This document shows, piece after piece, positions 34,705 through 44,754 of a stretch of 64,000 nt of DNA (positions within the stretch are counted from its first letter, which is position 1; each line of letters starts with the position of its first letter). The notes beneath the pieces are model-generated. The model saw only the letters and a program-made list of their open reading frames with translations, searched no databases and was not told the DNA's origin. The stretch is from Acidobacteriota bacterium (GTDB taxonomy: Bacteria; Acidobacteriota; Vicinamibacteria; Vicinamibacterales; 2-12-FULL-66-21). The stretch covers positions 102,338 through 166,337 of the forward strand of contig QHWT01000072.1 in NCBI GenBank assembly GCA_003222675.1, read 5' to 3'. Both the position numbers and the translations under genes were made by a program.

Positions 34705-37700
34705 TCGGCCGGATCATCGAGTGGTCGGCGGCGCATCGCGCGCTCGTCATCCTCGCGGCGGCCGTAGCGGCAGCCGCGGGCTGGTGGTCGATGCAGCGCG
34801 TGCCCCTCGACGCGCTTCCGGATCTCAGCGACACACAGGTAATCGTGTACTCGCGCTGGGATCGCAGCCCCGACGTCGTCGAGGACCAGGTCACTTATCC
34901 CATCGTGTCCTCCCTGCTCGGCGCGCCACGCGTGAAAGCCGTCCGCGGCATCTCCGACTTCGGGTATTCCTTCGTTTACGTCATCTTCGAAGACGGCACC
35001 GACATCTACTGGGCGCGGTCGCGAACGCTCGAGTATCTCTCGCCGGTGCTCTCGCGCCTTCCGCGAGGAGCAACCACCGAACTCGGCCCGGATGCCACTG
35101 GCCTGGGGTGGGTCTTCCAATACGTGCTCGTTGACGACTCCGGCACCCAGAGCCTGGCCGATCTGCGCTCCCTGCAGGACTGGTATCTGCGATCCCACCT
35201 CAAGACGGTCCACGGCGTTGCCGACGTCGCATCCCTGGGTGGCTACGTCCGGCAATACCAGGTGAACGTCGACCCCAACCGTCTGCACGCCTACGGTCTG
35301 ACCATCGGGAAGGTCGTTGACGCGGTGCGAAGCGGCAACGAAGATGCGGCCGGACGCGTGATTGAATTCGGCGGAACGGAATACATGGTCAGGGCCCACG
35401 GCTACGCGCGATCCGGCCGCGACATCGAGAACATCGTGCTGACGGCCGGCGAGCAAGGACTACCGGTCCGGATCAAGGACATCGGCAACGTGGCGCTGGG
35501 CCCCGATCTCCGCCGCGGCGCATCGGATCTCGACGGCCACGGCGAAGCCGTATCCGGCATCGTCATCATGCGGAACGGCGAGAACGCACTCGACGTGATC
35601 GGGCGTGTGAAGGAAAAGCTGCGCGAGGTGGAGCGGGGGTTGCCTCGCGGCGTGCGTCTGGTTCCGGTCTACGATCGCTCGGAGCTGATCAGGAAATCCA
35701 TCGACACCGTGAAGGCCACGCTGCTGGAAATCATGCTGACCGTCGCCTTCGTGATCCTCCTCTTCCTCTGGCACGTGCCGAGCGCGCTCATCCCAATCAT
35801 CACCGTGCCGGTCGCGGTGGTCGTGTCGTTCATTCCGTTCCGCATGCTCGGGATGAGCGCGAACATCATGTCGCTTGGGGGCATTGCCATCGCCGTCGGC
35901 GCGCTGGTTGATGCCTCAATCGTCGTGGTCGAACAGACCCACAAGAAGCTCGAGCTCTGGCACGGATCGGATCGCCGCGAAGGCTACCGTGACGTGATCG
36001 TCGGCGCGATCCGGGAAGTCGGCGCGCCGAGCTTTTTCGCCCTTCTCGTCATTGCCGTATCGTTCCTGCCGGTGCTCACGCTCGAAGCGCAGGAGGGGCG
36101 CCTCTTCAGGCCGCTCGCATATACGAAGAGCCTTTCGATGCTCGTGGCGGCCGTTCTCGCCATCACCCTCGACCCCGCGCTGCGCGTGCTGTTCATGCGC
36201 GCGGGCACGATCCATTTCGAGGCGAAGCATCCGATCAGCCGCGGCCTCATGGCGATCTACGGTCCGGTCGCGCGATGGGCGCTCGATCGCCCGTGGACTG
36301 CGATCGCGATCGCCTGCGGCCTCCTGGCTGCAACGATTCCGGTCTACGGACGCCTCGGGTCCGAGTTCATGCCCCCACTCGACGAAGGCACGCTCCTTTA
36401 CATGCCGTCGACTACGCCTGGGATCTCGATCGCGAACGCGCAGACGCTGCTGCAGGTCACCGATCGCATCATCTCGAGTTTTCCCGAAGTGAATCGTGTG
36501 CTCGGAAAGGCGGGGCGCGCGGAAACGCCGACCGACCCGGCGCCGCTGTCGATGCTCGAGACCGTGATCACGCTGAAGCCGACGTCAGAGTGGCGCAAGA
36601 TAAAGACATGGTACTCATCGTGGGCGCCCGTCTGGGCGAGCGCGTTCTTGCGCCACATCACGCCAGATCACATCTCGCAGGACGAGCTGGTCCGGCAGTT
36701 GGACGAAGCGCTCGAGATACCCGGCGTCTCGAACGCGTGGACGATGCCAGTCCACGGCCGAATCGCGATGCTGACGACGGGTCTTCGCACGCCGGTTGGT
36801 CTCAAGATTTCAGGCGCGGACCTGCAGACGATTGAACAGATTGGCGGCCGCGTTGAAAAGCTTCTCGCGGGAGTCGCGGGAACCCGCACCGTATTTGCGG
36901 AACGGACAGCCGCGGGTCATTTCATCGACATCGACTGGAAGCGCGAGGAGCTTGCGCGCTATGGCCTCAGTGTCGCCGAGGCAGGAACCGTGATCCAGAA
37001 CGCAATTGGCGGCGAGAACGTGACGATGACGGTCGAAGGGCGAGCGCGATATCCCGTCAACGTGCGCTATATGCCGGACTTTCGAGACGAGATCGGGGAG
37101 CTCGGACGCCTGCCGGTGACGACGCCGGACGGCCACCGGCAGGTGCGCCTCGCACAGCTCGCGACGATCAACGCGGCGACGGGCCCCTCAATGGTGCGTA
37201 ATGAGAATGGGCTGCTGACCGGTTACGTATACGTGGACCTCGCCGGACGGGACGTCAGCCGCTATGTCGCCGAGGCGCGCCGTCTGCTCGACGAGAAACT
37301 GACGCTCCCGGCCGGGTACGCTGTTGCCTGGAGCGGTCAGTACGAGGACATGCGGCGCGCGCAGGAGCGCCTCATGTTCATCGTGCCGCTCACCGTGCTG
37401 CTGATCGTGCTGCTCCTGTACGTGAACACCCGCTCAATGGTCCGCACGTCGATCATCGTGCTCGCGGTGCCCTTCTCGGCAATCGGCGCCATCTGGTTTC
37501 TGTACTTCCTCGGATACAACATGAGCGTCGGCGTCTGGGTCGGGCTCATCGCACTGCTCGGCGTGGACGCGGAAACCGGAGTGTTCATGCTCCTGTATCT
37601 GGACCTCGCGTACGAAGAGGCCAAGCGGGACGGTCGTCTTCGCACCGTCGCCGACTTGCGCGACGCGATCATGCAGGGCGCGGTGAGGCGCCTGCGTCCA

Positions 37701-37898
37701 AAGTTCATGACCGCCGCGACGATGTTCCTGGGCCTGGTGCCGATCATGTGGGCCACAGGGCCTGGATCCGACGTGATGAAACGGATCGCGGCGCCGCTCG
37801 TCGGCGGGATTCTCACGTCGTTCCTGCTGGAACTGGTGATCTACCCACCGGTGTACCAGATGTGGAAATGGCACGCGGAGGTGAAGCGACAATCGTAG
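34701..37898 (+). CDS. heavy-metal efflux RND pump, CusA/CzcA family
   Basis: 1065 aa, the usual length for the family. N-terminal helix then the porter domain start PLDALPDLSDTQVIVYSRWD, and VEDQVTYPIVSSLLGAPRVK is characteristic of the metal branch. Twelve membrane helices in two groups; the helix-4 region contains GALVDASIVVVE, close to the proton-relay Asp. It exports monovalent copper/silver (CusA type) or divalent metals (CzcA type) using the proton gradient; copper is favoured by the neighbouring oxidase and adaptor. No CusC-like outer-membrane gene follows. GTG start coupled to the adaptor. Confidence 0.92.
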   Translation: MIGRIIEWSAAHRALVILAAAVAAAAGWWSMQRVPLDALPDLSDTQVIVYSRWDRSPDVVEDQVTYPIVSSLLGAPRVKAVRGISDFGYSFVYVIFEDGTDIYWARSRTLEYLSPVLSRLPRGATTELGPDATGLGWVFQYVLVDDSGTQSLADLRSLQDWYLRSHLKTVHGVADVASLGGYVRQYQVNVDPNRLHAYGLTIGKVVDAVRSGNEDAAGRVIEFGGTEYMVRAHGYARSGRDIENIVLTAGEQGLPVRIKDIGNVALGPDLRRGASDLDGHGEAVSGIVIMRNGENALDVIGRVKEKLREVERGLPRGVRLVPVYDRSELIRKSIDTVKATLLEIMLTVAFVILLFLWHVPSALIPIITVPVAVVVSFIPFRMLGMSANIMSLGGIAIAVGALVDASIVVVEQTHKKLELWHGSDRREGYRDVIVGAIREVGAPSFFALLVIAVSFLPVLTLEAQEGRLFRPLAYTKSLSMLVAAVLAITLDPALRVLFMRAGTIHFEAKHPISRGLMAIYGPVARWALDRPWTAIAIACGLLAATIPVYGRLGSEFMPPLDEGTLLYMPSTTPGISIANAQTLLQVTDRIISSFPEVNRVLGKAGRAETPTDPAPLSMLETVITLKPTSEWRKIKTWYSSWAPVWASAFLRHITPDHISQDELVRQLDEALEIPGVSNAWTMPVHGRIAMLTTGLRTPVGLKISGADLQTIEQIGGRVEKLLAGVAGTRTVFAERTAAGHFIDIDWKREELARYGLSVAEAGTVIQNAIGGENVTMTVEGRARYPVNVRYMPDFRDEIGELGRLPVTTPDGHRQVRLAQLATINAATGPSMVRNENGLLTGYVYVDLAGRDVSRYVAEARRLLDEKLTLPAGYAVAWSGQYEDMRRAQERLMFIVPLTVLLIVLLLYVNTRSMVRTSIIVLAVPFSAIGAIWFLYFLGYNMSVGVWVGLIALLGVDAETGVFMLLYLDLAYEEAKRDGRLRTVADLRDAIMQGAVRRLRPKFMTAATMFLGLVPIMWATGPGSDVMKRIAAPLVGGILTSFLLELVIYPPVYQMWKWHAEVKRQS

Positions 37899-38250
37899 CT
37901 TGGGGATGGTGTTCGTGCAGCCTCTTTGTGCTGCGTTGGTGCGATCGAGCGGCGGCCGTAACGTCCCGGATGGCCTGCGCGACCGCTTCGGGCGCTTCCA
38001 GATGCATACTGTGACCGCTCGCGATGATGCGCTGCGTTCCTGCTGACGAGAGGTCAGCGAGCGCACGCTGGGCGTCGAGGCGGTTGCGTTCCAGAGCCGC
38101 GGCCGGCAGATCGAGATCGTCGCCGTACCCTCCGCGCTCGCGCGTCAAGACGATCAGAGGAACGTTGCGAGCGTGCCTTTCTGCGACGCGCCGCGCAGCG
38201 CGCGAAATATTCAGCCGACCAGTCACGTTTGACGGAAAAGGCCGGTCGCC
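37870..38250 (-). pseudogene. C-terminal remnant of an alpha/beta hydrolase
   Basis: The stretch NVPLIVLTRERGGYGDDLDL, DAQRALADLSSAGTQRIIAS, GHSMHLEAPEAVAQAIRDVT matches the end of alpha/beta hydrolases, with the catalytic His in SGHSMHLEAPE. The N-terminal two thirds, including the nucleophile elbow, are missing. The frame runs into the end of the RND pump gene. Probably inactive. Confidence 0.6.
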
Positions 38251-38309
38251 GTTCACATGAATACGCGAATCGACGTGTATCGATGGTGAGCGGCGGGCGA
38301 GGTGGGACA

Positions 38310-38555
38310 TCAGGCGATCACGTATTGTCCGTCGTCCGTGCGGCGCAGCGTCCCTTCATGAACGAGAGCGTTCAGCACGACCTTACACGTGGTGGCGCGA
38401 AGGCCGAACAGGCGAGCGGCCTCGGCCACGTCGAGACGCAGGCCCGGCATCTCCCGATACGTTCCGAGAATCATCGAGACGAGGTGTTCACGAGGAGCTT
38501 CGGCGGAGAGTGTGTCCCGGCGGCGTGCCCGGCGTTCCTGGATATTCGTAGGCAT
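38310..38555 (-). CDS. small winged-helix-like DNA-binding protein
   Basis: 81 aa. LVSMILGTYREMPGLRLDVA then EAARLFGLRATTCKVVLNALVHEGTLRRTDDGQYVIA: a helix-turn-helix followed by a wing-like strand pair, as in small winged-helix regulators. A conserved small family in Acidobacteria; target unknown. The N-terminus is basic. It could regulate the neighbouring copper operon, but nothing in the sequence shows this. Confidence 0.6.
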   Translation of the reverse strand: MPTNIQERRARRRDTLSAEAPREHLVSMILGTYREMPGLRLDVAEAARLFGLRATTCKVVLNALVHEGTLRRTDDGQYVIA

Positions 38556-38756
38556 TCTCTAAGATGTCTGTCCGTGGATGATGGCGCTCGAAGAGCGCAA
38601 AATCTCGACAATATTGCGTGTTCCTCCCGAAGAGGAGACCAGAGGCAAACCTGAGTGTACAACACCGTAAACGAAGCGAGAAGCGAGTTCGCAGCAGAAC
38701 AGGACTTCGGTTCATCGCGCTAGGGACCTGGACTGGGAAGTGTTGAGCCACGCATC

Positions 38757-39287
38757 ATGCTGATTATTTTCGCCGGCCGGTCTGGCGCAGGGAAGACGAC
38801 GATTGCGCGCGAGCTGGCGCGAGCACTCGCCGCGGTGTACTTGCGCATCGACTCGATCGAACAGGCGATTCGTGAGACAGGCGCGATCGTTGATGGCTCC
38901 GGCTATCGCGTCGGCTACCGAGTGGCCGAGGACAACCTTCGTCTCGGGCGCAGCGTCGTGGCAGACTCGGTCAACCCGTGGCCACTGACCCGCGAGGCGT
39001 GGCGCGACGTTGCCGATCGCGCCGGGGTGAGCGCGATCGACGTCGAGGTCACGTGCTCCGATCTCGCCGAGCATCGGCGCCGTGTTGAGACGCGGACCTG
39101 GCACATTCCAGGATTGCGGCTTCCGACGTGGCAGGAAGTTGTCGAGCGGGATTACCGGTCATGGGACCGCGAGCGCATCGTCATCGATACGGCGGGCCAG
39201 AGCGCAGAGCAGAGCGTCAAGATGTTGCGTGCAGCGCTTGCCGCGGCCGGCGACGCGAAGAGAAACGGAGTGTGTGACAAGACCTGA
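38757..39287 (+). CDS. P-loop kinase-like AAA protein
   Basis: 176 aa. Walker A GRSGAGKTT at residues 7-15 and a nucleoside/shikimate-kinase-like layout: LRIDSIEQAIRETG, VADSVNPWPLTREAWRDVA (Walker-B-like region with the lid), RRRVETR. Typical of small zeta-toxin/gluconate-kinase-like proteins that phosphorylate small molecules in the cytoplasm. Substrate unknown. No obvious ribosome site, so the start rests on the family pattern, which begins MLIIFAGRSGAGKT. Confidence 0.8.
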   Translation: MLIIFAGRSGAGKTTIARELARALAAVYLRIDSIEQAIRETGAIVDGSGYRVGYRVAEDNLRLGRSVVADSVNPWPLTREAWRDVADRAGVSAIDVEVTCSDLAEHRRRVETRTWHIPGLRLPTWQEVVERDYRSWDRERIVIDTAGQSAEQSVKMLRAALAAAGDAKRNGVCDKT

Positions 39288-39315
39288 GCGAAAATGCCAG
39301 AACGGCAATTGACAG

Positions 39316-39359
39316 ACCGGCAATTGCCGGTTGACGGCCGCGCCGCGCTCGCCTACTTT
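39316..39359 (+). promoter_or_regulatory. palindromic operator and sigma70-like promoter before the PRC-barrel gene
   Basis: ACCGGCAATTGCCGGT (39316-39331) is a perfect 16-bp palindrome; a partial copy, AACGGCAATTGAC, lies just upstream. TTGACG (39331-39336), 17 bases, then TACTTT (39354-39359) would make a promoter whose -35 box touches the palindrome. A bound repressor would block it. Confidence 0.45.
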
Positions 39360-39382
39360 TGTGCCTTCGAGGAGGTCACGTC

Positions 39383-39826
39383 ATGGAACTGCTGTTCGGG
39401 AGCCATGTTCGTTCGGGCGGCCGGCGACTCGGATACTTGGCCGGCGTGGAGGTCGATGGGGTCTCGCGGCGCGTGACGAAGATCGTCTTCAGCCAGGATG
39501 GGAAACTTGGATCGCAGGCGCACACGCAATCGCTTGAGGCCGTGCGTGTTGAACGTGGAACCCTCGTCCTTGGTGATGCGCCGGCGCCGTCATCCGCATC
39601 GGCCGCGGCGGAGCCGATCTTGTTGAGCCGATCAGTGCGCGTCGTCCGTCAAGGAAAGCACGCCGGACGTGTCGCCGGAGTGGTGGTTGGCGAGCTGGGC
39701 GCCATTGAGGCGGCCGTAGGCCGTCAGCACTGGTGGAGCGGACGTTACCGTGTGCCGGCGGCAGCCCTCGATCTCTCACACCCGGGCGAGATTCGCACCG
39801 GCGCCGTCACGTCGCGCGCCGTCTAG
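39383..39826 (+). CDS. PRC-barrel-like protein
   Basis: 147 aa from the ATG with GAGGAGG 8 bases upstream. Two PRC-barrel-like halves: MELLFGSHVRSGGRRLGYLA..GVSRRVTKIVFSQDG and a second, LSRSVRVVRQGKHAGRVAGV with a WWSGRYRVPAAALD end. PRC-barrel proteins bind RNA, pigments or other proteins; free-standing ones like this have unknown roles. A palindrome overlaps its likely promoter. Confidence 0.6.
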   Translation: MELLFGSHVRSGGRRLGYLAGVEVDGVSRRVTKIVFSQDGKLGSQAHTQSLEAVRVERGTLVLGDAPAPSSASAAAEPILLSRSVRVVRQGKHAGRVAGVVVGELGAIEAAVGRQHWWSGRYRVPAAALDLSHPGEIRTGAVTSRAV

Positions 39827-40406
39827 TCCTGCCGTTTGGACAGTTGCGATCCCGTCACGGCACGGAAACCGAGCACGCAGCAACTCGCGAAGAGTCGCAT
39901 GATGCCGTCCGCGAGAGAGTTTGCGGCGCGGCTACGGCTATACGATGCGACGCTGTCGCGCACCTCGTATGACCGCGCAAGCCAAGCGCACGCCGAGCAG
40001 CGTGCGCGTACAGGCTCCATACCGAGCTGACGGGCCCAATCAACGCCGCACGTGCGCTGCCTGCATCCGCGCCGGTGGGGAGAAGAGCAACACGCGTACC
40101 GCACCGAGGAGACGGATTGTCGGACAAAGCCGTTGGCTTGGGTGAAAAAGTGGGTGGTCCGCCCGAAAGTCTAGGTAGATCTCGCCACAGAGTTCCATGA
40201 CAACGAGAAGTTCGCCGGACCTGCAGTGCGCGGATCGCTGAGCCGCATCCGGGCGCCGAATGATGGTCGATAACTCAACGGTGTCGACCAGACTGAACGA
40301 GAACCCCCAGGGGATCTGCGACGCGTCTCTCGCGTCGGGAATCAGGAACAGCGGCGGTCCGCTGGCGTCCGGCGGATGAGGCGTGGGATCGGCTCAGGGA
40401 TGCCGC
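39827..40406. other. 580-base stretch without a convincing gene
   Basis: No ORF with a start and good composition is seen. On the minus strand about 40150-40392 stays open with a protein-like segment (PPLFLIPDARDASQIPWGFS, FSLVDTVELSTIIRRPD) and GC-rich third positions but no start codon, so it may be the relic of a gene downstream of the family-9 domain gene. Confidence 0.4.
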
Positions 40407-41153
40407 TCAGCGATCCACGAATAGGAGCTCGCCGAACTTTTCGTACTGATGGAAGCTCTCACCGACGCGCGCCCACTCCCACTGCGTACGCTTCCCCTCG
40501 TCGTAGTCCATGCGGTAGAAGTTCGCCCGCCAGCGCATGCCCGGCGCGGGCGGAACGTTTTGTAGTGGTTTCAACAGCGTATAAGGAATGAAGAACTCGG
40601 CGCGCCAACCCTGAATGGACGCGTTCGGCGTCTTCGGCCCACCCATCGTGATGGTGGCTTTCTGCGTCAGGCGATCGCGTTCGTAATGCCACGGCCGCCA
40701 GCCGAGGAACTGGCCGCCGAAGTTCGGGACCATGATCGGCAGCTCGTGATTGAGCGGCGAGATTTCGTACTCGAAGTACATGGGATAGCGCTCATCCGTC
40801 CAGAGGAACACCTCGAAGACATCCTCGTTCCAGAGATCGAGAAAATCGTCGTTCATGGACGCGGTGAGCTTTCGATCCGTGCCCTCCATCAGAAAGTACA
40901 CACCGGTGGGCGAGTGGAGCATCTTGAAGCGAGTGTCGTAGGGGTGGCCGTCTGCCTGGCGGCGGCGGAGCACCGTCCACTCGGTCTTCTGCCAACTCGC
41001 GTCTTCAGCGGCGCCGGTGATCTCGAAGTCCCCGGTCGGCTTCACGGATAGGCGCGGCCGTTCCTCGTCTTGCGCGTGCACGCCGACAGAATAGCCAGTC
41101 GGCGTCATCAGCCATAGCGCGATCAGTCCTATCAGCGAGGCAGCGCAGCGCAT
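40407..41153 (-). CDS. carbohydrate-binding family 9-like protein, exported
   Basis: 248 aa with a signal peptide (CAASLIGLIALWLMTPTG). The single domain matches the CBM9-like group: ITGAAEDASWQKTEWT, YDTRFKMLHSPTGVYFLMEG, DLWNEDVFEVFLWTDERYPM with YFEYEISPLNHELP, and ANFYRMDYDEG. The WNEDVFEVFL segment is the hallmark of this fold. Such free-standing proteins probably bind sugars at the cell surface or in the periplasm; ligand unknown. Monocistronic. Confidence 0.85.
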   Translation of the reverse strand: MRCAASLIGLIALWLMTPTGYSVGVHAQDEERPRLSVKPTGDFEITGAAEDASWQKTEWTVLRRRQADGHPYDTRFKMLHSPTGVYFLMEGTDRKLTASMNDDFLDLWNEDVFEVFLWTDERYPMYFEYEISPLNHELPIMVPNFGGQFLGWRPWHYERDRLTQKATITMGGPKTPNASIQGWRAEFFIPYTLLKPLQNVPPAPGMRWRANFYRMDYDEGKRTQWEWARVGESFHQYEKFGELLFVDR

Positions 41154-41697
41154 CGGTCGCTATTCTACTTTTATCTACATCGGAAGTCTGGCGGCTCCTT
41201 ACTGCAAATTCATGTCGAGCGTTCCCACGTGTTCACGCATGTGCGACTCTCGCGCGTTCATACACAGGGATGATCCAGTTCGGGCCATCCTGCCGTACCG
41301 TCCTGGCGATCGCTCGTCGCTCGACATCGACGCACGTCAGCGCAGTTGCGAACGCCGTCCGCGGCGCAGTTCCGACCGCGATGCGTCTTAGCTTCCAGTT
41401 ATGGACCCGCAGCTGAACCGTAGAGGTGGGGCGCACGATCATCATCGCACCGCGGAAACGGCTGAGCTCTTCCAAACATGAAACAGAAGTCCGCTGCGCG
41501 TTCGATATCGTGTTCGACGGGCGCGCGAGAAGCAGACGTCGAATAAAGATGCCCGTGACCTATATTTCGCGAACTCGCGCGCGACCCTCTCGTTTACTGC
41601 TGATCGCCGCGTGACGCGAACAAGTCACGCGGCAGGCAGAGAACCGGGTGTCGCGCGACTCTTTTCTTGCATGCTATCGCGCGCGGAGGGTTACGCT
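41154..41697. other. intergenic stretch; one weak ORF only
   Basis: A minus-strand ORF at 41233-41475 (80 aa, QLRVHNWKLRRIAVGTAPRT and RTVRQDGPNWIIPVYE) might be a small protein, but it has no ribosome site or recognised family. The rest shows nothing. Confidence 0.35.
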
Positions 41698-42276
41698 ATG
41701 CGATCACGCACATGGGCAACAGTCACGGCCGCCGTCATACTCGCCGTTCTCGGCGCTGCTTCGGACGCGCAGGCGCAGATCGTGTCGTTCAGATCAATCA
41801 GAGATGCGGTCCCCGGCAAGTTCTTCGATGCAGCGACGACCGCGCGCGACCCCGCGAATCTGAATAGGTTGTTGATCGGCTTCAATACCGGGTTCAATCT
41901 TACGACCTTCATCGCGAACGACTTCAGAGCCTCCGCCCTTCCGTTCAGCAACCGGAGTGCGATGGACACGATCAGTTTCACCGTGAAAGCGCCGATCGGC
42001 TTCTATATAGCGAGGATCACCTACACCGAGCGAGGCACGGGTTTTACGGGCCGCACCGACATCTCGGCGGGTGGCGCGACGTGGGTCGTCGCGGGTCACC
42101 CGTTCAGCCTGGGTGTTTTCTCGAACAATCCGAACTTATCGAGGACAGTCGACCTAACCGGTTCCAGGCCGACGTCTGTCCCGGTCTCGATCACCGTCAG
42201 CCTGTTCGCGTCGACTGGGAGCGTCGCGGTCACGAGCGCCGATGTGGTCGTCACGGTGCTGCCGCTCGTGCAATAA
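41698..42276 (+). CDS. exported hypothetical protein
   Basis: 192 aa with a clear signal peptide (ATVTAAVILAVLGAASDAQA, cleavage after AQA). The mature part is beta-rich (ITYTERGTGFTGRTDIS, VPVSITVSLFASTGSVAVTS), like a beta-sandwich secreted protein; no family recognised. ATG 41698 has GGAGGG upstream and begins the signal; the open frame before it is ignored. Confidence 0.65.
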   Translation: MRSRTWATVTAAVILAVLGAASDAQAQIVSFRSIRDAVPGKFFDAATTARDPANLNRLLIGFNTGFNLTTFIANDFRASALPFSNRSAMDTISFTVKAPIGFYIARITYTERGTGFTGRTDISAGGATWVVAGHPFSLGVFSNNPNLSRTVDLTGSRPTSVPVSITVSLFASTGSVAVTSADVVVTVLPLVQ

Positions 42277-42570
42277 CAAGCAAACAGCTTCTTCTGTCAG
42301 TTTTTCATCCCGCCGCCGCGCGCGTGAGCGCGCGTGGCACGCCGGCTGTCCGTCACGCCAACGTGGCGCACTCGCTGCCGGACCTGCCGTTCATTGCCGT
42401 CGCGTAGGCCGGCTTCTGCGGTTGGCAGGCTCCGGTCCGCTCCTGAGCCTTACGCTATACTCGCCGCGTCGACTCGTCGTGCTTACGCCGCTGGGTAGAA
42501 GACAAGCGTGCGGTCGAAGGCCACTCTCGAGGATCTGCACGGACCCGGCAACAAACTCGGCGGAGAGACG

Positions 42571-43312
42571 TCACTCGACGAGCATGGCAATTTCCTGCTC
42601 GCCAACGTCCACGACATTCTGACCGGATCGAACGCTGACGGGTAGAACGAGCGTCTCGGTGCTCAACCCGAGGGCAATGATTACCGCTCCGATGATCATC
42701 ACGACGGAGCCGAACAGCCGCTGCGCGATATTCCGTTCCTCGAAATATCGGTAGCCGAGGAATACGCTGAACAACGTCGACAGCTGGAATAACGCGAGAG
42801 AATACCCGACCTGCAGGACACCGAAGGTCAGAAGTGTCTTCACTTGCATCAGACCGGTCGTGACCGCCAACCATCCATAGGTACTCCAGTGCTGCCGGAG
42901 CGTTTGCATTTCCGTGCGAACCTGCCCGCTGAGGAGTATCGCCACAAACATGAATGCGACCAGCAGTCCGAGGGTGGACCACAGAAAAAACGCCAGCAGC
43001 GGCGACGACTGCAACACGGCGCGCTTCAGGAACACCGCCTCAGGGGCGGAGCATGCGAGCGCCGCGAACCGGTATGACACGCCGCGCTCGCGAAAGAACT
43101 GCACAAACGCGCGACAGTACGGCCGGCCCTCGGTCCGATCCACCACGAAGTAGCTGCCGAACAGGATGAGCAGGACGCCAACCAGGCCGAGAGCGCTCGG
43201 CACTTCACCGATCAAGAAGATACCCAGGACGAGGCTCACGACTGCCTTGTAGGCATTGATCGATCCGAGGATTCGCGATGATTCTCGTTGCGACAAAGAG
43301 CGCCGTGATCAT
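42571..43312 (-). pseudogene. DMT/EamA-type transporter with internal deletion and frameshift
   Basis: ATG 43312 starts ITALFVATRIIANP, the normal first helix of a DMT transporter. The frame then shifts to GSINAYKAVVSLVLGIFLIG, the last helix of the first EamA half, so about 70 residues (three helices) are gone. The second EamA half is whole: VLQSSPLLAFFLWSTLGLLV, QVKTLLTFGVLQVGYSLALF, LFGSVVMIIGAVIIALGLS. As it stands it could make only a six-helix fragment from a TTG start at 43296. Probably inactive. Confidence 0.65.
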
Positions 43313-43514
43313 CGTGGCTGGATACTCGCATCCGGTCGACGACCGCTTGCCGCGATCGCGCGCGACTCATAAGGGTAGCGCGCGCGCCGCGATTTCGCGG
43401 CTTCGACAAATCGAGGACCCGTTGCGCAGAGTGAACGGCTGCCCGGCACCACTGGTCGCTCGGTGCCAGCAGGCGCGCTACACTTGGCGGTTTCCGCAAC
43501 CACAGGAGGACCTG

Positions 43515-44525
43515 ATGTCGACGCAAACGGTACCATCCGCAGAGGTCGTTTTCGACACCCTGTTTGCGTACCAGCGTTCCGCAGCGCTCAAGAGCGCGAT
43601 CGATCTCGAGGTGTTCACGGCCCTTGACGATGGCGCCCGGACGGCCTCGGCGATCGCCAAGCGGTGCGGCGCATCGGAACGCGGCGTACGAATTCTCTGC
43701 GATTACCTCTCGACCATCGGACTCCTCAGGAAGTCCGATGGCGCATATCAGCTCGTAGTGGAATCGGCTACGTTCCTGAGCAAGCGGTCGCCGGCCTATC
43801 TCGGCACGACGGCGCGGTTCCTCCTGCGGCGGGAGCTGAAGGGGAACTTCGACGATCTCACCGAGGCGGTTCGGCGCGGCGGCGTGGCGCCGTCGGGCGA
43901 CAATGCGGTCGCGGACGAGAACCCGATCTGGGTGGAGTTCGCGCGTTCGATGATGCCGATGATGGTTCCCGCCGCGCATGCGATCGCGGAGCTCGTCGCG
44001 AAGCCGTCGACGCAAGCGCTCAAGGTGCTCGATATTGCGGCGGGGCATGGTCTGTTCGGCATCACGATCGCGCAGCGGAACGTGCGCGCCGAGATTGTCG
44101 CCGTGGACTGGAAGCCGGTGCTGGCTGTTGCGGAGGAGCACGCCGCTGCCGCCCAGGTGCACGACCGCTATCGCACGCTGCCAGGCGATGCCTTCAAGGT
44201 GGACTTTGGCACCGGCTACGATGTAGCGCTCGTCACCAACTTCCTGCACCACTTCGATGCCCCGACGTGTACCAATTTTCTAAAGAAGGTCTATGCCGCA
44301 CTCGAGCCCGGCGGCAAGGTGGTCGTGCTCGAGTTCGTGCCGAATGACGATCGTGTGTCGCCGCCGGTTCCAGCCCGATTCAGCCTCACGATGCTGGCGG
44401 GAACGCCGGGCGGCGACGCATATACGTTCGCGGAGTTGCGACGACAGCTCCAAGACGCGGGGTTCGGCAACGTCTCAGCGCACGCGCTCCCGACGCCTGA
44501 AACGATCCTCCTGGCGGAGAAATAG
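43515..44525 (+). CDS. class I SAM-dependent methyltransferase, O-methyltransferase-like
   Basis: 336 aa; ATG with AGGAGG 6 bases upstream, which removes a non-coding extension. N-terminal winged-helix dimerisation part (residues 1-90: LFAYQRSAALKSAIDLEVFT, ERGVRILCDYLSTIGLLRK), then the SAM fold with LDIAAGHGLFGITIAQ (motif I), VDWKPVLAVAE, TNFLHHFD and PGGKVVVLEF. This is the layout of acetylserotonin/hydroxyindole and bacterial antibiotic O-methyltransferases. Substrate unknown. No pathway partner nearby. Confidence 0.85.
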   Translation: MSTQTVPSAEVVFDTLFAYQRSAALKSAIDLEVFTALDDGARTASAIAKRCGASERGVRILCDYLSTIGLLRKSDGAYQLVVESATFLSKRSPAYLGTTARFLLRRELKGNFDDLTEAVRRGGVAPSGDNAVADENPIWVEFARSMMPMMVPAAHAIAELVAKPSTQALKVLDIAAGHGLFGITIAQRNVRAEIVAVDWKPVLAVAEEHAAAAQVHDRYRTLPGDAFKVDFGTGYDVALVTNFLHHFDAPTCTNFLKKVYAALEPGGKVVVLEFVPNDDRVSPPVPARFSLTMLAGTPGGDAYTFAELRRQLQDAGFGNVSAHALPTPETILLAEK

Positions 44526-44754
44526 GAGCCGCGCCCATAGGATTGTGCATGGTCGCCTCGGCGGATGTCCTTGTCGCGCTGATCGTCTGCTGCGGTCCTG
44601 CCCGCGATCGCCCGCGTCCATCAACCTGTCGACCGGCCGTCGCCGGGTAGGATGTGCGGTAGGTGCCTCATGCAACCGCGCCGTTCGGAGCGCAGCCGGG
44701 AAATGGGCGATGAGACGCGGTCCGCAGGGTTTGTTGTCGGGGCAGGACAACCGC

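Noticed and set aside
40150-40392. Open minus-strand frame with a protein-like segment
   Set aside because: No start codon and no recognisable family; kept only as a possible relic in the gap description.
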